DNA of 64,000 bases from Chryseobacterium shigense (GCF_900156575.1 NZ_FTNY01000007.1:1-64000), one strand, 5' to 3'. Shown: positions 1-8,203, numbered from the stretch's first letter. Program-made: numbers and translations. The notes: generated from the sequence alone by a model not told the origin.

Positions 1-999
1 TTTGACTGGCAGTTAAATGACACTACTCATTTTATCCGAATGATGAGCCCTGATGCTGGTGGCACAGATGCAGTAAGCCAGAATAGAGGCTTTGTGGCTG
101 TTCCAGAAATTGGAGACCAGGTAATGGTGAACTTTGAATACCATAATCCCGATTTTCCTTTTGCTATGGGGGGAATGTTTCACGGTGGTGTAGGCTTGGG
201 AGGTGGAGTGGATAACCGTGTAAAATCCTTACAGACCAGAAGTGGACATAGATTGGTATTTACAGAAGATGAAAGTATCTTATTGACCGATAAAAGTGGT
301 AATGCGCTGAAGTTTGATACTGAAGGAAGCAACATCAACATCACTGCTCCTGAAACCATTACCATAAAATCCAAGAACCTGAAATTTGATATTGAAGAAA
401 ATATTGAAACCAAGGCAGGTAAGGATATGGATACCAATGTCGGGCAGAATATCAAGATTATTGCAAGACAAGAAATCAGCCAAGACAGTGGGAAGAGAAC
501 TATTATTTCTGCTGGAACCAATACTGAAATATCAGCAAAAGCCCACCTGGACCTTTATGGTAAAGAAAAATTCATAGGTTATACCGATGGACAGACAGAG
601 TTTGGAGCAAAGGATAGAATGCATGTCTATGGTTCAAACTCATTATTAACAGCTATAGATAAGATTGAGTATAAAGCCCCTCAGATGAACAAACTACCTC
701 AAAATGGGGAATTTGAGTATACGAAAGAAAAACAAATTGTGAGTATTCAATGGATGGATGGTGATATGAAAGATATTATTGACACGGCTTTTATTGGGGA
801 AAAGATAAGTATTTTGGTATATACTCGAAATTATGATGAGGGAGAAACTATTGACGTTGATGTTGAACATGATTATAATAATGAGAAAAAAGAAATAACT
901 TATTCGGGAGTAGTAAATAAGGAAGGTTTTGCCGAGTTAAAAGAAAAAGTAGAAATCGAGAAACAAAAAGAAGAAGATTCTTCGGAAAAAAATATATAA
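1..999 (+). CDS. vgrG: Type VI secretion VgrG spike protein, C-terminal part (5' end outside window)
   Basis: The reading frame is open from base 1, so the start lies upstream. The visible part begins in the gp5-like OB-fold (FIRMMSPDAGG, then GDQVMVNFEYHNPDFPFAMGG) and continues into a repetitive Thr/Ile/Asn-rich stretch (about residues 90-230 of the fragment) typical of the VgrG beta-helix needle. After this is a charged tail of roughly 90 residues ending in Glu/Lys-rich sequence, which may be an adaptor or cargo-docking extension. VgrG trimers cap the type VI tube and carry effectors. The genes that follow on the same strand (two effector/immunity-like pairs and a DUF4280 PAAR-like protein) are the usual vgrG cargo arrangement in the Bacteroidetes subtype (T6SSiii). 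The family call is firm; the role of the tail is inferred. Confidence 0.85.
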   Translation, partial: FDWQLNDTTHFIRMMSPDAGGTDAVSQNRGFVAVPEIGDQVMVNFEYHNPDFPFAMGGMFHGGVGLGGGVDNRVKSLQTRSGHRLVFTEDESILLTDKSGNALKFDTEGSNINITAPETITIKSKNLKFDIEENIETKAGKDMDTNVGQNIKIIARQEISQDSGKRTIISAGTNTEISAKAHLDLYGKEKFIGYTDGQTEFGAKDRMHVYGSNSLLTAIDKIEYKAPQMNKLPQNGEFEYTKEKQIVSIQWMDGDMKDIIDTAFIGEKISILVYTRNYDEGETIDVDVEHDYNNEKKEITYSGVVNKEGFAELKEKVEIEKQKEEDSSEKNI

Positions 1000-1008
1000 C
1001 TTAAAACA

Positions 1009-1767
1009 ATGGACATGTCAGGAACTTTAACAGTAAAAAATGTGAATGGAAAGACAAAATTCCAACCTAGCATTCAAGTTATAACAGGAGGAATAATTGG
1101 TGTAAGTAAAATATCAGGAGAACGAATTTTAAACGAGATTCAAAATTCTTTTTACAATCATAATGATGTAAAAGCTATTTTTCAGTTAGAAGATAATAGA
1201 TTAAAAATGAAGGCAATACCTCAGGCGACTTTAGAAAATGCAATCAGAAACCATAATACAGATATAAGGTCATTAGCTTATGCTTATTATTTAGCAATCA
1301 ATTCAAGCACATCTCACTATGTAGATATGACATTTACCTATGAAACTTTAAATAATCGTTCGATTACAGCATTACCAAGTTTTCACTTATCTCCGAATTC
1401 AAAAGGATTAGAAATCGATAAACAAGCTGGTGGTGGAGTAAATACAAGTTATTTAGGAGGGACATTAACCGTTGTTGTAATGGATTCTAAGGCAGATATT
1501 GGAGATTTTACATATGCCCCAAACGGTGTTCAATATCCGAGGCATTCTACTCCTGCTGAATTATTGGCTCATGAGTTGTTAGGGCATGGCTATGGAAGAA
1601 TTATTGGATCTTCAACTTATAGACATGAAGATGCTATAAGGATGAGTAATTTGTATTGGAGAGCAAGAGGATATCATAATTTTTATAGAAATGCTTCATC
1701 TCATGGTACAGGTTTTTTATTAACTAAGGCTTCAGCAAATCAAATTCCAACCCATTTTCAAAAATAG
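1009..1767 (+). CDS. Putative type VI effector, zinc-metallopeptidase-like (HExxH)
   Basis: A 252-residue protein without signal peptide, starting 9 bp after vgrG; an internal ATG at 1015 (MSGTL) is an equally good start. Residues 3-18 (GTLTVKNVNGKTKF region) closely match the start of the second effector at 2324, while the remainder does not, suggesting a shared delivery tag. The C-terminal half has HELLGHGYG, a zinc-binding HExxH motif, followed by HEDAIRMSN, where E or H could be the third ligand; this layout recalls the M91/NleD-like toxin peptidases. The next gene encodes a lipoprotein that would fit a periplasmic immunity protein. Peptidase activity is inferred from the motif; the target is unknown. 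Base composition is AT-rich like the whole cassette. Confidence 0.6.
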   Translation: MDMSGTLTVKNVNGKTKFQPSIQVITGGIIGVSKISGERILNEIQNSFYNHNDVKAIFQLEDNRLKMKAIPQATLENAIRNHNTDIRSLAYAYYLAINSSTSHYVDMTFTYETLNNRSITALPSFHLSPNSKGLEIDKQAGGGVNTSYLGGTLTVVVMDSKADIGDFTYAPNGVQYPRHSTPAELLAHELLGHGYGRIIGSSTYRHEDAIRMSNLYWRARGYHNFYRNASSHGTGFLLTKASANQIPTHFQK

Positions 1768-1774
1768 ATTAATC

Positions 1775-2287
1775 ATGAGTAAGTTTAAAAATTTTAGTTT
1801 TGGATTAGTTTTAATGCCTTTTCTGTTATTTGGGTGTTTTAAAAAAGAAAGCAGAATGTTTATTAAAAAAAGCATTGTAAACGAATCAATTGAATCGGAG
1901 AAGAATGATGTGGTTCAGGATGTCATTGCCATTATTTTTGATAAAGGAGTACAATTAAAATGGAATGTTGTAAAAAATAAAATAATTAAAGATTCTACTT
2001 ATAATGAGATTTTAAAGGATAAGAAAAAAATAGAAATCTTAGTTAATAACATATCCAATAATGAAGATTTAAAGATAAAATTATGTTCCAAAAAGACTGC
2101 TACTCTAAAAAAAGGAGATATTGCATTCATCTATTTATATGAAAATAAGAAGATATACTTATTCACTTGTTTAAAAACGCAATTTGATGTAGTGAACGAA
2201 GCTTGTGAGTATCCTGATGAACTACTGGATTATATTGAAAAAAATCGCTTTAAAGTTCAAAAGCAAATAGGTGATTGTATAAAATAG
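1775..2287 (+). CDS. Lipoprotein, candidate immunity protein for the HExxH effector
   Basis: A 170-residue protein with a short lysine-containing N-terminus, a hydrophobic stretch and a lipobox (LLFGC, Cys about residue 21), so it is predicted to be lipid-anchored. The mature part is rich in Lys, Ile and Asn and shows no family I recognise. It starts 7 bp after the effector gene and has no obvious independent promoter, so it is probably co-transcribed. Position directly behind a putative toxin, envelope location and small size are what one expects for an immunity protein, but no sequence feature proves it. Confidence 0.5.
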   Translation: MSKFKNFSFGLVLMPFLLFGCFKKESRMFIKKSIVNESIESEKNDVVQDVIAIIFDKGVQLKWNVVKNKIIKDSTYNEILKDKKKIEILVNNISNNEDLKIKLCSKKTATLKKGDIAFIYLYENKKIYLFTCLKTQFDVVNEACEYPDELLDYIEKNRFKVQKQIGDCIK

Positions 2288-2323
2288 AAATGCTTTAAAA
2301 CAATAATGCAGATTATATAAGTA

Positions 2324-3397
2324 ATGGCAGGAACTTTAACAGTCATAAAAGTAAATGGAAATACGAATTTCCAACATTTGAAAGTAAATATCGCTCCATT
2401 CAAACAGTATATATTGGTTTCTGGACTATTTTATCCTGATGACCATAACAATAATCAACTTTCAGGCTCTTTTGATAAATATGTTCAAAGCTATGTGAAG
2501 AAAATCATTCAGAGCCAAAAAGGAAATGATTTTATTATTTATGATGTAAATATTTTAGCAGGAACCATTACTAAAACTGAATACTTTGCAAACTCATCGC
2601 CTAAGAAAAGCACAATAACATTTGATAAAGTAATCAATAGTGACTATGTGAGAGCTAATAATAGTATTCGATTTGAGAATAATAGTAAAAAGATAATTTC
2701 AAAAACTGATGTTTATAAACTGATTGAAGATATAGGAACAAATAATCCTAATACATTACAGGAAGTTCATGTCTTTTCTCATGCGTATTGGAATGGTCCA
2801 ATTTTAGTAAATACAGATAGTGGTGGTGGAGATTGTGATATGAGAAAAGCTGACTTTACTTCAGGGACGATTAATGCTACAAATTTTAAAAATGCATTTA
2901 CAAGTTCTGGCTTTATGAAAATTTGGGGATGTAGCTTTCCTGTTGCAACAAATGCTCTTTTTTCAAAGTTTAGGAATAACAAACAGTATAGTACTACTAA
3001 AACAATACCTGATTCTACTATTTTTAGTTTTGTACCTAATACATTTTATTATCATCCTAGTGGTTCGTTACCTGTCGATTTAACTCCTCAAATCAATGGT
3101 ATATTAGGGACAACCTATAAAGTAAATGACTCAATAAAACTAACATTTTTAGAAATAAAGAAAATACTAGCATATAACTATCTTAGTGTGTATGCAGGAG
3201 TAATTGCAAAAAAGATTGGTATTAAAGTTATATCTGCATTACCAGCAACTTATGCCAATATAGACCCAACATTTCATATTGCACCAAGTACAATGGCAAA
3301 TGTAACATTCTATAAAAAGCATTTAGATATTAAAATTGAAGATGGAAATTACGGTGTCTATGATGAGTCAACGGTTCAAAGTTTAGAAGCAATCTAA
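2324..3397 (+). CDS. Putative type VI effector with His/Cys dyad pattern
   Basis: A 357-residue protein without signal peptide. Its first residues (MAGTLTVIKVNGNTNFQ) match the N-terminus of the 1009 effector at 12 of 17 positions, after which similarity stops. The middle carries a hydrophobic strand ending in SHA (EVHVFSHAYWNGP, His153), a DSGGGD segment, then a second hydrophobic strand ending in Gly-Cys (MKIWGCSFP, Cys203). A strand-His followed about 50 residues later by strand-Cys is the arrangement of clan CD (caspase/CHAT-like) cysteine peptidases, so a hydrolase of that fold is a possibility. It is followed by a secreted small protein that may be its immunity partner. Function is inferred from context and the two motifs only. 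Confidence 0.5.
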   Translation: MAGTLTVIKVNGNTNFQHLKVNIAPFKQYILVSGLFYPDDHNNNQLSGSFDKYVQSYVKKIIQSQKGNDFIIYDVNILAGTITKTEYFANSSPKKSTITFDKVINSDYVRANNSIRFENNSKKIISKTDVYKLIEDIGTNNPNTLQEVHVFSHAYWNGPILVNTDSGGGDCDMRKADFTSGTINATNFKNAFTSSGFMKIWGCSFPVATNALFSKFRNNKQYSTTKTIPDSTIFSFVPNTFYYHPSGSLPVDLTPQINGILGTTYKVNDSIKLTFLEIKKILAYNYLSVYAGVIAKKIGIKVISALPATYANIDPTFHIAPSTMANVTFYKKHLDIKIEDGNYGVYDESTVQSLEAI

Positions 3398-3408
3398 TAG
3401 TTAAGAAA

Positions 3409-3840
3409 ATGAAAAAAATAATCTTAGTTTTTGTTATATTATTAAACATTTTAATAAATGGGCAAATAAAACATATTTATACTGGAAAAGTAGATAGTAT
3501 ACTAATAAGGAATTATTCCTACTATGATAAGGAAACATCTACAGTCAATGATACTAATGAAAGTAACTCTATTCAACTACTGAATAGTAAAAAATTGACA
3601 GAAAAACAAATAGTTTTCCTTAATACACTTTTAAAATCAAAAAAAAGCTATTTACCTGAGAGAGCTTTATTGTCACATTTTAATAAAAAAATTGAATATT
3701 TTATTAATGGTGCTAAAATACAAGATATTACACTTTCAACAATGACTAAGAATATTACAATCTATAATAGAGAAAAATTGATTTATAAAGCTAAAATGTC
3801 AACTTCTCTGGAAAAAGGAATTTTAAATATTGAGAAATAA
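3409..3840 (+). CDS. Secreted small protein, candidate immunity protein
   Basis: A 143-residue protein with a classical signal peptide (MKKIILVFVILLNILINGQ, cleavage near residue 18-20). The mature part is polar and Lys/Ser/Asn-rich, without a family I recognise. It lies 11 bp behind the second effector and its TAA stop overlaps the ATG of the DUF4280 gene (TAATG), which implies translational coupling with the tip protein. Location in the periplasm and the position behind a putative toxin suggest immunity; this is inference. Confidence 0.5.
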   Translation: MKKIILVFVILLNILINGQIKHIYTGKVDSILIRNYSYYDKETSTVNDTNESNSIQLLNSKKLTEKQIVFLNTLLKSKKSYLPERALLSHFNKKIEYFINGAKIQDITLSTMTKNITIYNREKLIYKAKMSTSLEKGILNIEK

Positions 3841-4169
3841 TGTCCAAGCATATCACAGATACCACCCAGCTAAAATGTAATAAAGGAACATCACCAACTC
3901 CGCTCACAGTAACCAGTCAGTCTTTTATGAGCATTGATGGAAAACCACAGGCCACAGAAGAGGACAAACAGCCTGATATTAACATTAAGCCTTTTGGGAT
4001 GTGTCGTGTTTTAAGATCTTCCTGTACTCCTTCACCAATTAAATGGGACAATACCTCTGATTTTGAAATTGAGGGTAAAAAAGAACTATTAGATAACTCT
4101 ACGTGCCAGTGCTCCATCGGTGGTAAAATATCCGTTGTAAAGTCAGCTCAAGATTTTGTAAAAGAATAG
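3840..4169 (+). CDS. DUF4280 PAAR-like tip protein
   Basis: A 109-residue protein matching the DUF4280 family: N-terminal TTQLKCNKG, central FGMCRVL and SSCTPSP, and C-terminal STCQCSIGGKISV with spaced cysteines. Members are short PAAR-like proteins that cap type VI or related contractile spikes, and they are common in Bacteroidetes vgrG clusters. It overlaps the previous gene by one base (TAATG), so translation is probably coupled. It closes the cassette: about 365 bp without genes follow. The family call is confident; the pairing with this particular VgrG is inferred from context. Confidence 0.75.
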   Translation: MSKHITDTTQLKCNKGTSPTPLTVTSQSFMSIDGKPQATEEDKQPDINIKPFGMCRVLRSSCTPSPIKWDNTSDFEIEGKKELLDNSTCQCSIGGKISVVKSAQDFVKE

Positions 4170-4533
4170 TTAAGGAACTATAATTTTTTTGCCATTGGAA
4201 TTAGAGTGCTATGTAAATAATTATAAGAATCTTATCTTAGGAGAAAAAGGTAGGAAGCTAAGCCATTTCCCATTCTAGCTAAAACAATTTTATTAGAGTT
4301 TTGATTGCCTGTCAATTCGTGTATTTTTATATTTTCCATTAATAATTTAACATTCATGAATTTTTTTTAAAAAAATAAGGATATGATTTATAAATAATTA
4401 TATTAGCGACTGATTTCACAAAATATGGATGTAAATGTTTTTTCACAAAATTCTTATGTCTTTTTTTCGTGAAAAAGAATGTCAGGCATCATTTTGTACA
4501 AGCACCCACCAAAAAAATAATTAAAAAAAATCC
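4170..4533. other. Intergenic, no gene seen
   Basis: A 364-bp AT-rich spacer between the type VI cassette and the membrane protein gene. It holds long A and T runs but no open frame, terminator with a clear stem, or recognisable repeat. It presumably contains the promoter of the 4534 gene. Confidence 0.6.
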
Positions 4534-5646
4534 ATGAATTCACCCGAAGTAATCAATAAAACAAAATGGTTTTCTAAATTTTCATTATCTTTTTTAGCCA
4601 TTGTAGGGACTATAAATACGGCTCTTTTTATAATCTTACCTCTTTTACCTTATAAAATTTCACAGTTTATATTTCCCATAGGATTTTCCACCTTAGGATT
4701 GGCAATACTATTCTCCATTGGTTTTTCTTTTTATTGGCAAAAAAAAGAAAAGAACGGAACTTTTAATTCTATACAATGTATTGCTTGGCTTTCAACACTG
4801 TTACGGTACTGGATTGCATTTTTACTATTGGATTTTGGCTTTCAAAAAATATTTGAAGTTAATTTTAATTATTCATATCATATCAATGATTCTTTAACAA
4901 GCGCATTAACGGGTCCGGAATTAACCTGGAAATATTATGGGTTTTCTTACGGACTTGCTGTGATTTTGGCCTTTTTCCAAATCATCGGGAGCATTCTTTT
5001 GTTATTCAAACGTACAACTTTACCAGGCATTGTTATACTTTTACCCGTAATGCTGAACATTGTTTTGATTAATGTTTTTTATCATATCGGACCTATTACA
5101 TTATTGACATCGATCCTGATCATATTAGGCTTAGTTAATTTGTTTTTACAGCAAAAAGTTAATATCATAAGCTTCTTTAATCAACACAAAAGCAAACTGC
5201 CATCCATTGGTAATAATTCTTTCCGCTCAATCGCTCGTGTGTTATGCATCCTGATTCCTTTATTGTTTGTTATGTACTATAATTATGACGTTCACCTTTC
5301 AAAAAAGTTTTTTGGAAAATGGAAAGTCACATCGATGACGCGTAATGGACAATTGGTTAAAGAAAATCAATGGCAGCAAGATACCCTGGCCTGGAAAACC
5401 ATTTATATTGAAGAAAGAGGAAAAATGTATTATTGTCCCAATCCGTATATGTATGTGGATAGTACTTCACTATTTATGAAATATCATCACGATGATAAAG
5501 GGCAGAATTTTAAAGTTATATCTTACGAAAAGAATCCCAGTAAACCTGATACGATTCCTGTTCAGATTAGCAATTTTAGAAACCAATCAATGGAATGGAA
5601 AATGATTTTATACAAGGACACGATTCAAATGCAATTAAAGAAATAA
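4534..5646 (+). CDS. DoxX-like multipass membrane protein with C-terminal soluble domain
   Basis: A 370-residue protein with about seven hydrophobic segments (near residues 14-36, 45-68, 82-100, 135-158, 162-180, 183-204 and 230-248). The four-helix core (RYWIAFLLLDFGFQKIF, then GLAVILAFFQIIGSILLLFK) recalls DoxX/DoxD-like proteins. The last 120 residues (FFGKWKVTSM onwards) are soluble and resemble a small lipocalin-like lid, probably outside the cytoplasm. No catalytic motif is visible. The gene stands alone, followed by a tRNA-like remnant and a terminator. The role is unknown; DoxX similarity is weak and is an impression from helix pattern. Confidence 0.5.
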   Translation: MNSPEVINKTKWFSKFSLSFLAIVGTINTALFIILPLLPYKISQFIFPIGFSTLGLAILFSIGFSFYWQKKEKNGTFNSIQCIAWLSTLLRYWIAFLLLDFGFQKIFEVNFNYSYHINDSLTSALTGPELTWKYYGFSYGLAVILAFFQIIGSILLLFKRTTLPGIVILLPVMLNIVLINVFYHIGPITLLTSILIILGLVNLFLQQKVNIISFFNQHKSKLPSIGNNSFRSIARVLCILIPLLFVMYYNYDVHLSKKFFGKWKVTSMTRNGQLVKENQWQQDTLAWKTIYIEERGKMYYCPNPYMYVDSTSLFMKYHHDDKGQNFKVISYEKNPSKPDTIPVQISNFRNQSMEWKMILYKDTIQMQLKK

Positions 5647-5714
5647 AATAAGGAATAAAATGACGCCTGATAATGGTTGGATGAGATTTCTATAATCTTG
5701 AAAGCTATTGACTG

Positions 5715-5747
5715 TAATGGGGCAGGAGTTCGAACCTCTTTCCGCTT
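5715..5747 (+). other. tRNA 3'-end-like remnant
   Basis: The segment AGGAG TTCGAAC CTCTT forms a five-pair T-arm (one G-U) around a canonical TTCGAAC loop and is followed by TCCGCTT, which would be an acceptor 3' strand. No matching 5' acceptor strand is found about 75 bases upstream, so no complete tRNA can be folded. It may be the scar of an integration into a tRNA gene; chance is not excluded. Confidence 0.35.
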
Positions 5748-5757
5748 TAGAAATAGT

Positions 5758-5795
5758 AAAACCTCCGGATGTAATCTGAAGGTTTTTCTTTTTTT
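5758..5795 (+). terminator. Rho-independent terminator
   Basis: Arms AAAACCT (5758-5764) and AGGTTTT (5780-5786) are complementary, with extra pairing inside, followed by a T-rich run. It would end transcription from the 4534 gene or from the tRNA-like segment. Confidence 0.65.
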
Positions 5796-6122
5796 GATCA
5801 AAAATGATTAAAATTTTCTAAATGCTTTCATCATATTTTTCTCACCTCTGCTACTTCCCTTCATTTTTTATATCATATCTTACACAAAAGGGGTATTGAT
5901 CATTGAAATAAGACTGATTACATTTGATATATAAAAGAAGGACAATGGTTTTTGATGGTAAAACTTGGAAAATATCATTTCTTTTAAATTTAAGTACAAC
6001 AGTCTGTTGTATAAATTACAGTTAGACCAGTATTGATCAGAATGGGGATGTAGACCGATGAAATTTCATGTCCCATTTCGATCAGGTGCAAACATTAAAA
6101 ATTATTAACCATAAAAATTTAT

Positions 6123-6920
6123 ATGATGTCAGATAATCAATTGATCAAAGGTTTTACAGGGGCTTTTACCTGGGAAAATATTGGACAGCAAATAGCCAAC
6201 GGACTGATCTCCGGAGGGGCTGGTTTCGCGATGGGAATGCTATTGGATGGTCTTTTTGCCAAAAAAGAGAATATGGGGGATATGTTTCAGAAATTTGCAG
6301 ACCAGATTGTAGAGAGACTTTCAGTAAAAATGCGGGAGATCGTAGATACCGCATTCTTCAAAGACAATATGCAGGAACTCATTAACCGTTCCAGATCATT
6401 GGAAACGCAGTATAGAGCATATCTGCTTGTGGAAGAGCAAAATTTACTGGACGATATGGAAGAAGATTCATTTGAAATCAATCAGAAAGCAATGTCTTTA
6501 CAGATGCCGGCTATAGGTATTTTTTGCATTCAAAAGGTTATACAGATCGCTATATTTGAGGAAAAAAAGAAATTCAACGCTAAATATCAGCAGCTGATCG
6601 AAGTTGAAATCAATGATGCAGATAAATATATTCAGGATATGCATCGATTAGCTATTCAGAAAATTGATTCCGCATTTGTCTATGACCATAAAAGCCAATA
6701 CGGGATGGATGGTGAGATGGAAGCCAGTTGGGGGAACGTGTATTATGAAGGAAAACTATTGGGTGTAGTAGATAAATTAGGGAAAGATGGCAATCCATTA
6801 AATTCTGATGGCAAAAGTTTAGGGACCTACAAATTTGAAAAATATCAGCAGCTTGAAAAAGATATCATCAATCCAGCCAGGCTAATTATTAACAAACTGA
6901 AGGAAAATATAGTAAAATAA
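6123..6920 (+). CDS. Helical protein, possibly delta-endotoxin domain I-like
   Basis: A 265-residue protein without signal peptide, starting at either of two adjacent Met codons. Residues 26-47 form a glycine-rich hydrophobic helix (ISGGAGFAMGMLLDGLF), followed by amphipathic helices with an LETQYRAY segment, a second apolar helix around residue 130-145 (MPAIGIFCIQKVIQIAIF) and a long charged helix. This order resembles the pore-forming helical bundle (domain I) of Cry delta-endotoxins, here without the beta-sheet domains II and III. The resemblance is by pattern only. The gene has its own long upstream region and ends at a bidirectional terminator shared with the peptide genes downstream. 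Otherwise a hypothetical protein. Confidence 0.45.
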   Translation: MMSDNQLIKGFTGAFTWENIGQQIANGLISGGAGFAMGMLLDGLFAKKENMGDMFQKFADQIVERLSVKMREIVDTAFFKDNMQELINRSRSLETQYRAYLLVEEQNLLDDMEEDSFEINQKAMSLQMPAIGIFCIQKVIQIAIFEEKKKFNAKYQQLIEVEINDADKYIQDMHRLAIQKIDSAFVYDHKSQYGMDGEMEASWGNVYYEGKLLGVVDKLGKDGNPLNSDGKSLGTYKFEKYQQLEKDIINPARLIINKLKENIVK

Positions 6921-6939
6921 TCACATTATTATAAACAAA

Positions 6940-6972
6940 AACCTTAGAATAAATTGTCTAAGGTTCTTTTAT
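6940..6972. terminator. Bidirectional terminator
   Basis: A perfect nine-pair stem, AACCTTAGA (6940-6948) and TCTAAGGTT (6957-6965), is flanked by a T-rich run on the plus side and an A-run on the other side, so it can end both the 6123 gene (+) and the peptide genes arriving on the minus strand. Confidence 0.8.
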
Positions 6973-6998
6973 TTTCAAATAGAATGTATTGGTATTTT

Positions 6999-7145
6999 TT
7001 AGCTTAATACATCACATGCGACAATACAAATCACCCATGGACATCTTTTTATTCCCGGAGGTGGGCAGCATGCTTCAGAGCAGCTCAAAGCTCCACCATT
7101 GATACTCTTCAACTGATCTCTTGAAATTTTCTTATAATTTTTCAT
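6999..7145 (-). CDS. Double-glycine leader peptide (bacteriocin-like), 48 residues
   Basis: Reading the minus strand from ATG at 7145 gives MKNYKKISRDQLKSINGG followed by a Cys-rich core ALSCSEACCPPPGIKRCP and then WVICIVACDVLS, with stop at 6999. The leader ends in Gly-Gly after an amphipathic Leu/Ile pattern, as in C39-peptidase-processed bacteriocins, and the core has six cysteines. It matches the leader of the next peptide upstream (7173-7316) in style (MKN.KK...R..LK.I.GG). No C39 exporter or maturation enzyme is encoded in this window. Function (antimicrobial, signal or other) is unknown. Confidence 0.6.
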   Translation of the reverse strand: MKNYKKISRDQLKSINGGALSCSEACCPPPGIKRCPWVICIVACDVLS

Positions 7146-7172
7146 AATAAAGTAATTAGGTTAAAATTGTAT

Positions 7173-7316
7173 TTAAGGCTGGTTTCCGCCGCCACATCCG
7201 TCGTATGGCATGCATTGCCATTTTCCGCTGATCAGGCACAGCTGCCCACCCGGACAATTGATGCCTCCTTTAATTGCTTTCATTTCCTGTCTTTCGACTT
7301 TCTTTAAATTTTTCAT
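7173..7316 (-). CDS. Double-glycine leader peptide (bacteriocin-like), 47 residues
   Basis: The open frame extends to 7364, but the likely start is the internal Met at 7316, giving MKNLKKVERQEMKAIKGG as leader and a core INCPGGQLCLISGKWQC followed by MPYDGCGGGNQP with four cysteines. The leader resembles that of the peptide at 6999-7145 and the double-glycine leaders of short bacteriocin-like proteins that occur repeatedly in Chryseobacterium. The two genes are 27 bp apart and read toward the terminator at 6940-6972. No processing or export gene is close. Confidence 0.65.
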   Translation of the reverse strand: MKNLKKVERQEMKAIKGGINCPGGQLCLISGKWQCMPYDGCGGGNQP

Positions 7317-7568
7317 ATGAATAGGTTTGGTTCTGTTCGAAATTAATAAATTTTTCTCATCCAAAGGAAATAATTCTTAATAAATTTATCTTAAAGGATT
7401 GGGTTGATGTCATCATGAAAGGTGATAATGGGATTCAGGAAAGTGTTTTAACAGATTAAGTATGCAATAGGAGACAGGTACAATTGATGCCTGAAAAAGA
7501 ATAGGAAAACATTCAAAAACCATGATTGCCGGATCTGTTTTTTGTGTAGTATAGCATCAGATAACCAA

Positions 7569-8099
7569 TTAAATATTTCCATTATTGATGTTCCAAATTT
7601 TATCATACCAGTCTGTTTTACCATTGATGGCCAGTTCAAAATCGGCTTCAATAGGCATTACTTGTATTTTTTTGAATGCATAATTTCCAATTTCTGTGAG
7701 CGCAGGTTTTAATTGAGGCCAGCATCTGCCACCCTTTTCATATTCCCAGTTGATGGGGATATCAGGATGGTGGGTTTCCTCAAAATCTCTGAGTTCAAAA
7801 TTAGCAGGATTGGAGTTTCGCTTGATCCAGGTTTCCGGTTTAAATGATTCGGCACTTTCCAAATCCCCTTCCGCAATGAACTCTTCATATTGTTGTTGAT
7901 CAAATTCATTGGATTCTTGTACCTGTAGTGCTGAATTCCTTTGGCTGTCAAAACTGATCGCACTTGCAGCAGCATTGGGATCTGTCCAGATGCTGACCGT
8001 ATAAATTACAAATTCAGGTTTTTCCGTTTTCAGTCTTTCTATCGCTTTATCCATCATAGATTTCATTTCGGTCAGATAATTTTTTTTGTCAAAAGGCAT
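7569..8099 (-). CDS. Hypothetical protein, possibly DUF4303-like
   Basis: A 176-residue soluble protein without signal peptide. The N-terminal half has a helix, a strand with FVIYTVSIWTDPNAAASAISFDS, then acidic sequence; the C-terminal half has NWEYEKGGRCWP. This pattern recalls DUF4303, a family found among SMI1/KNR4-type polymorphic-toxin immunity proteins, but the match is loose. It stands alone between the peptide genes and the MoxR/VWA pair. No catalytic residues are evident. Confidence 0.45.
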   Translation of the reverse strand: MPFDKKNYLTEMKSMMDKAIERLKTEKPEFVIYTVSIWTDPNAAASAISFDSQRNSALQVQESNEFDQQQYEEFIAEGDLESAESFKPETWIKRNSNPANFELRDFEETHHPDIPINWEYEKGGRCWPQLKPALTEIGNYAFKKIQVMPIEADFELAINGKTDWYDKIWNINNGNI

Positions 8100-8175
8100 A
8101 TCAACGATTTATTCTTGTATAAAATTACGTAAAGATTCAGTACTGATTTGAAAATACATGAGGTATTTATATAAC

Positions 8176-8203
8176 AAAGAGGGCTATTTTGGCCCTCTTT
8201 TAT
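8176..8203. terminator. Terminator after the MoxR/VWA genes
   Basis: A perfect nine-pair stem AAAGAGGGC (8176-8184) and GCCCTCTTT (8192-8200) with a seven-base loop sits just beyond the stop of the minus-strand ATPase gene. The T-run is on the plus side, so it is likely to work weakly in both directions. Confidence 0.7.

Noticed and set aside
7448..7651. 67-codon minus-strand ORF near the peptide genes
   Set aside because: Overlaps the end of the hypothetical gene at 7569 in another frame and has no leader or family features.
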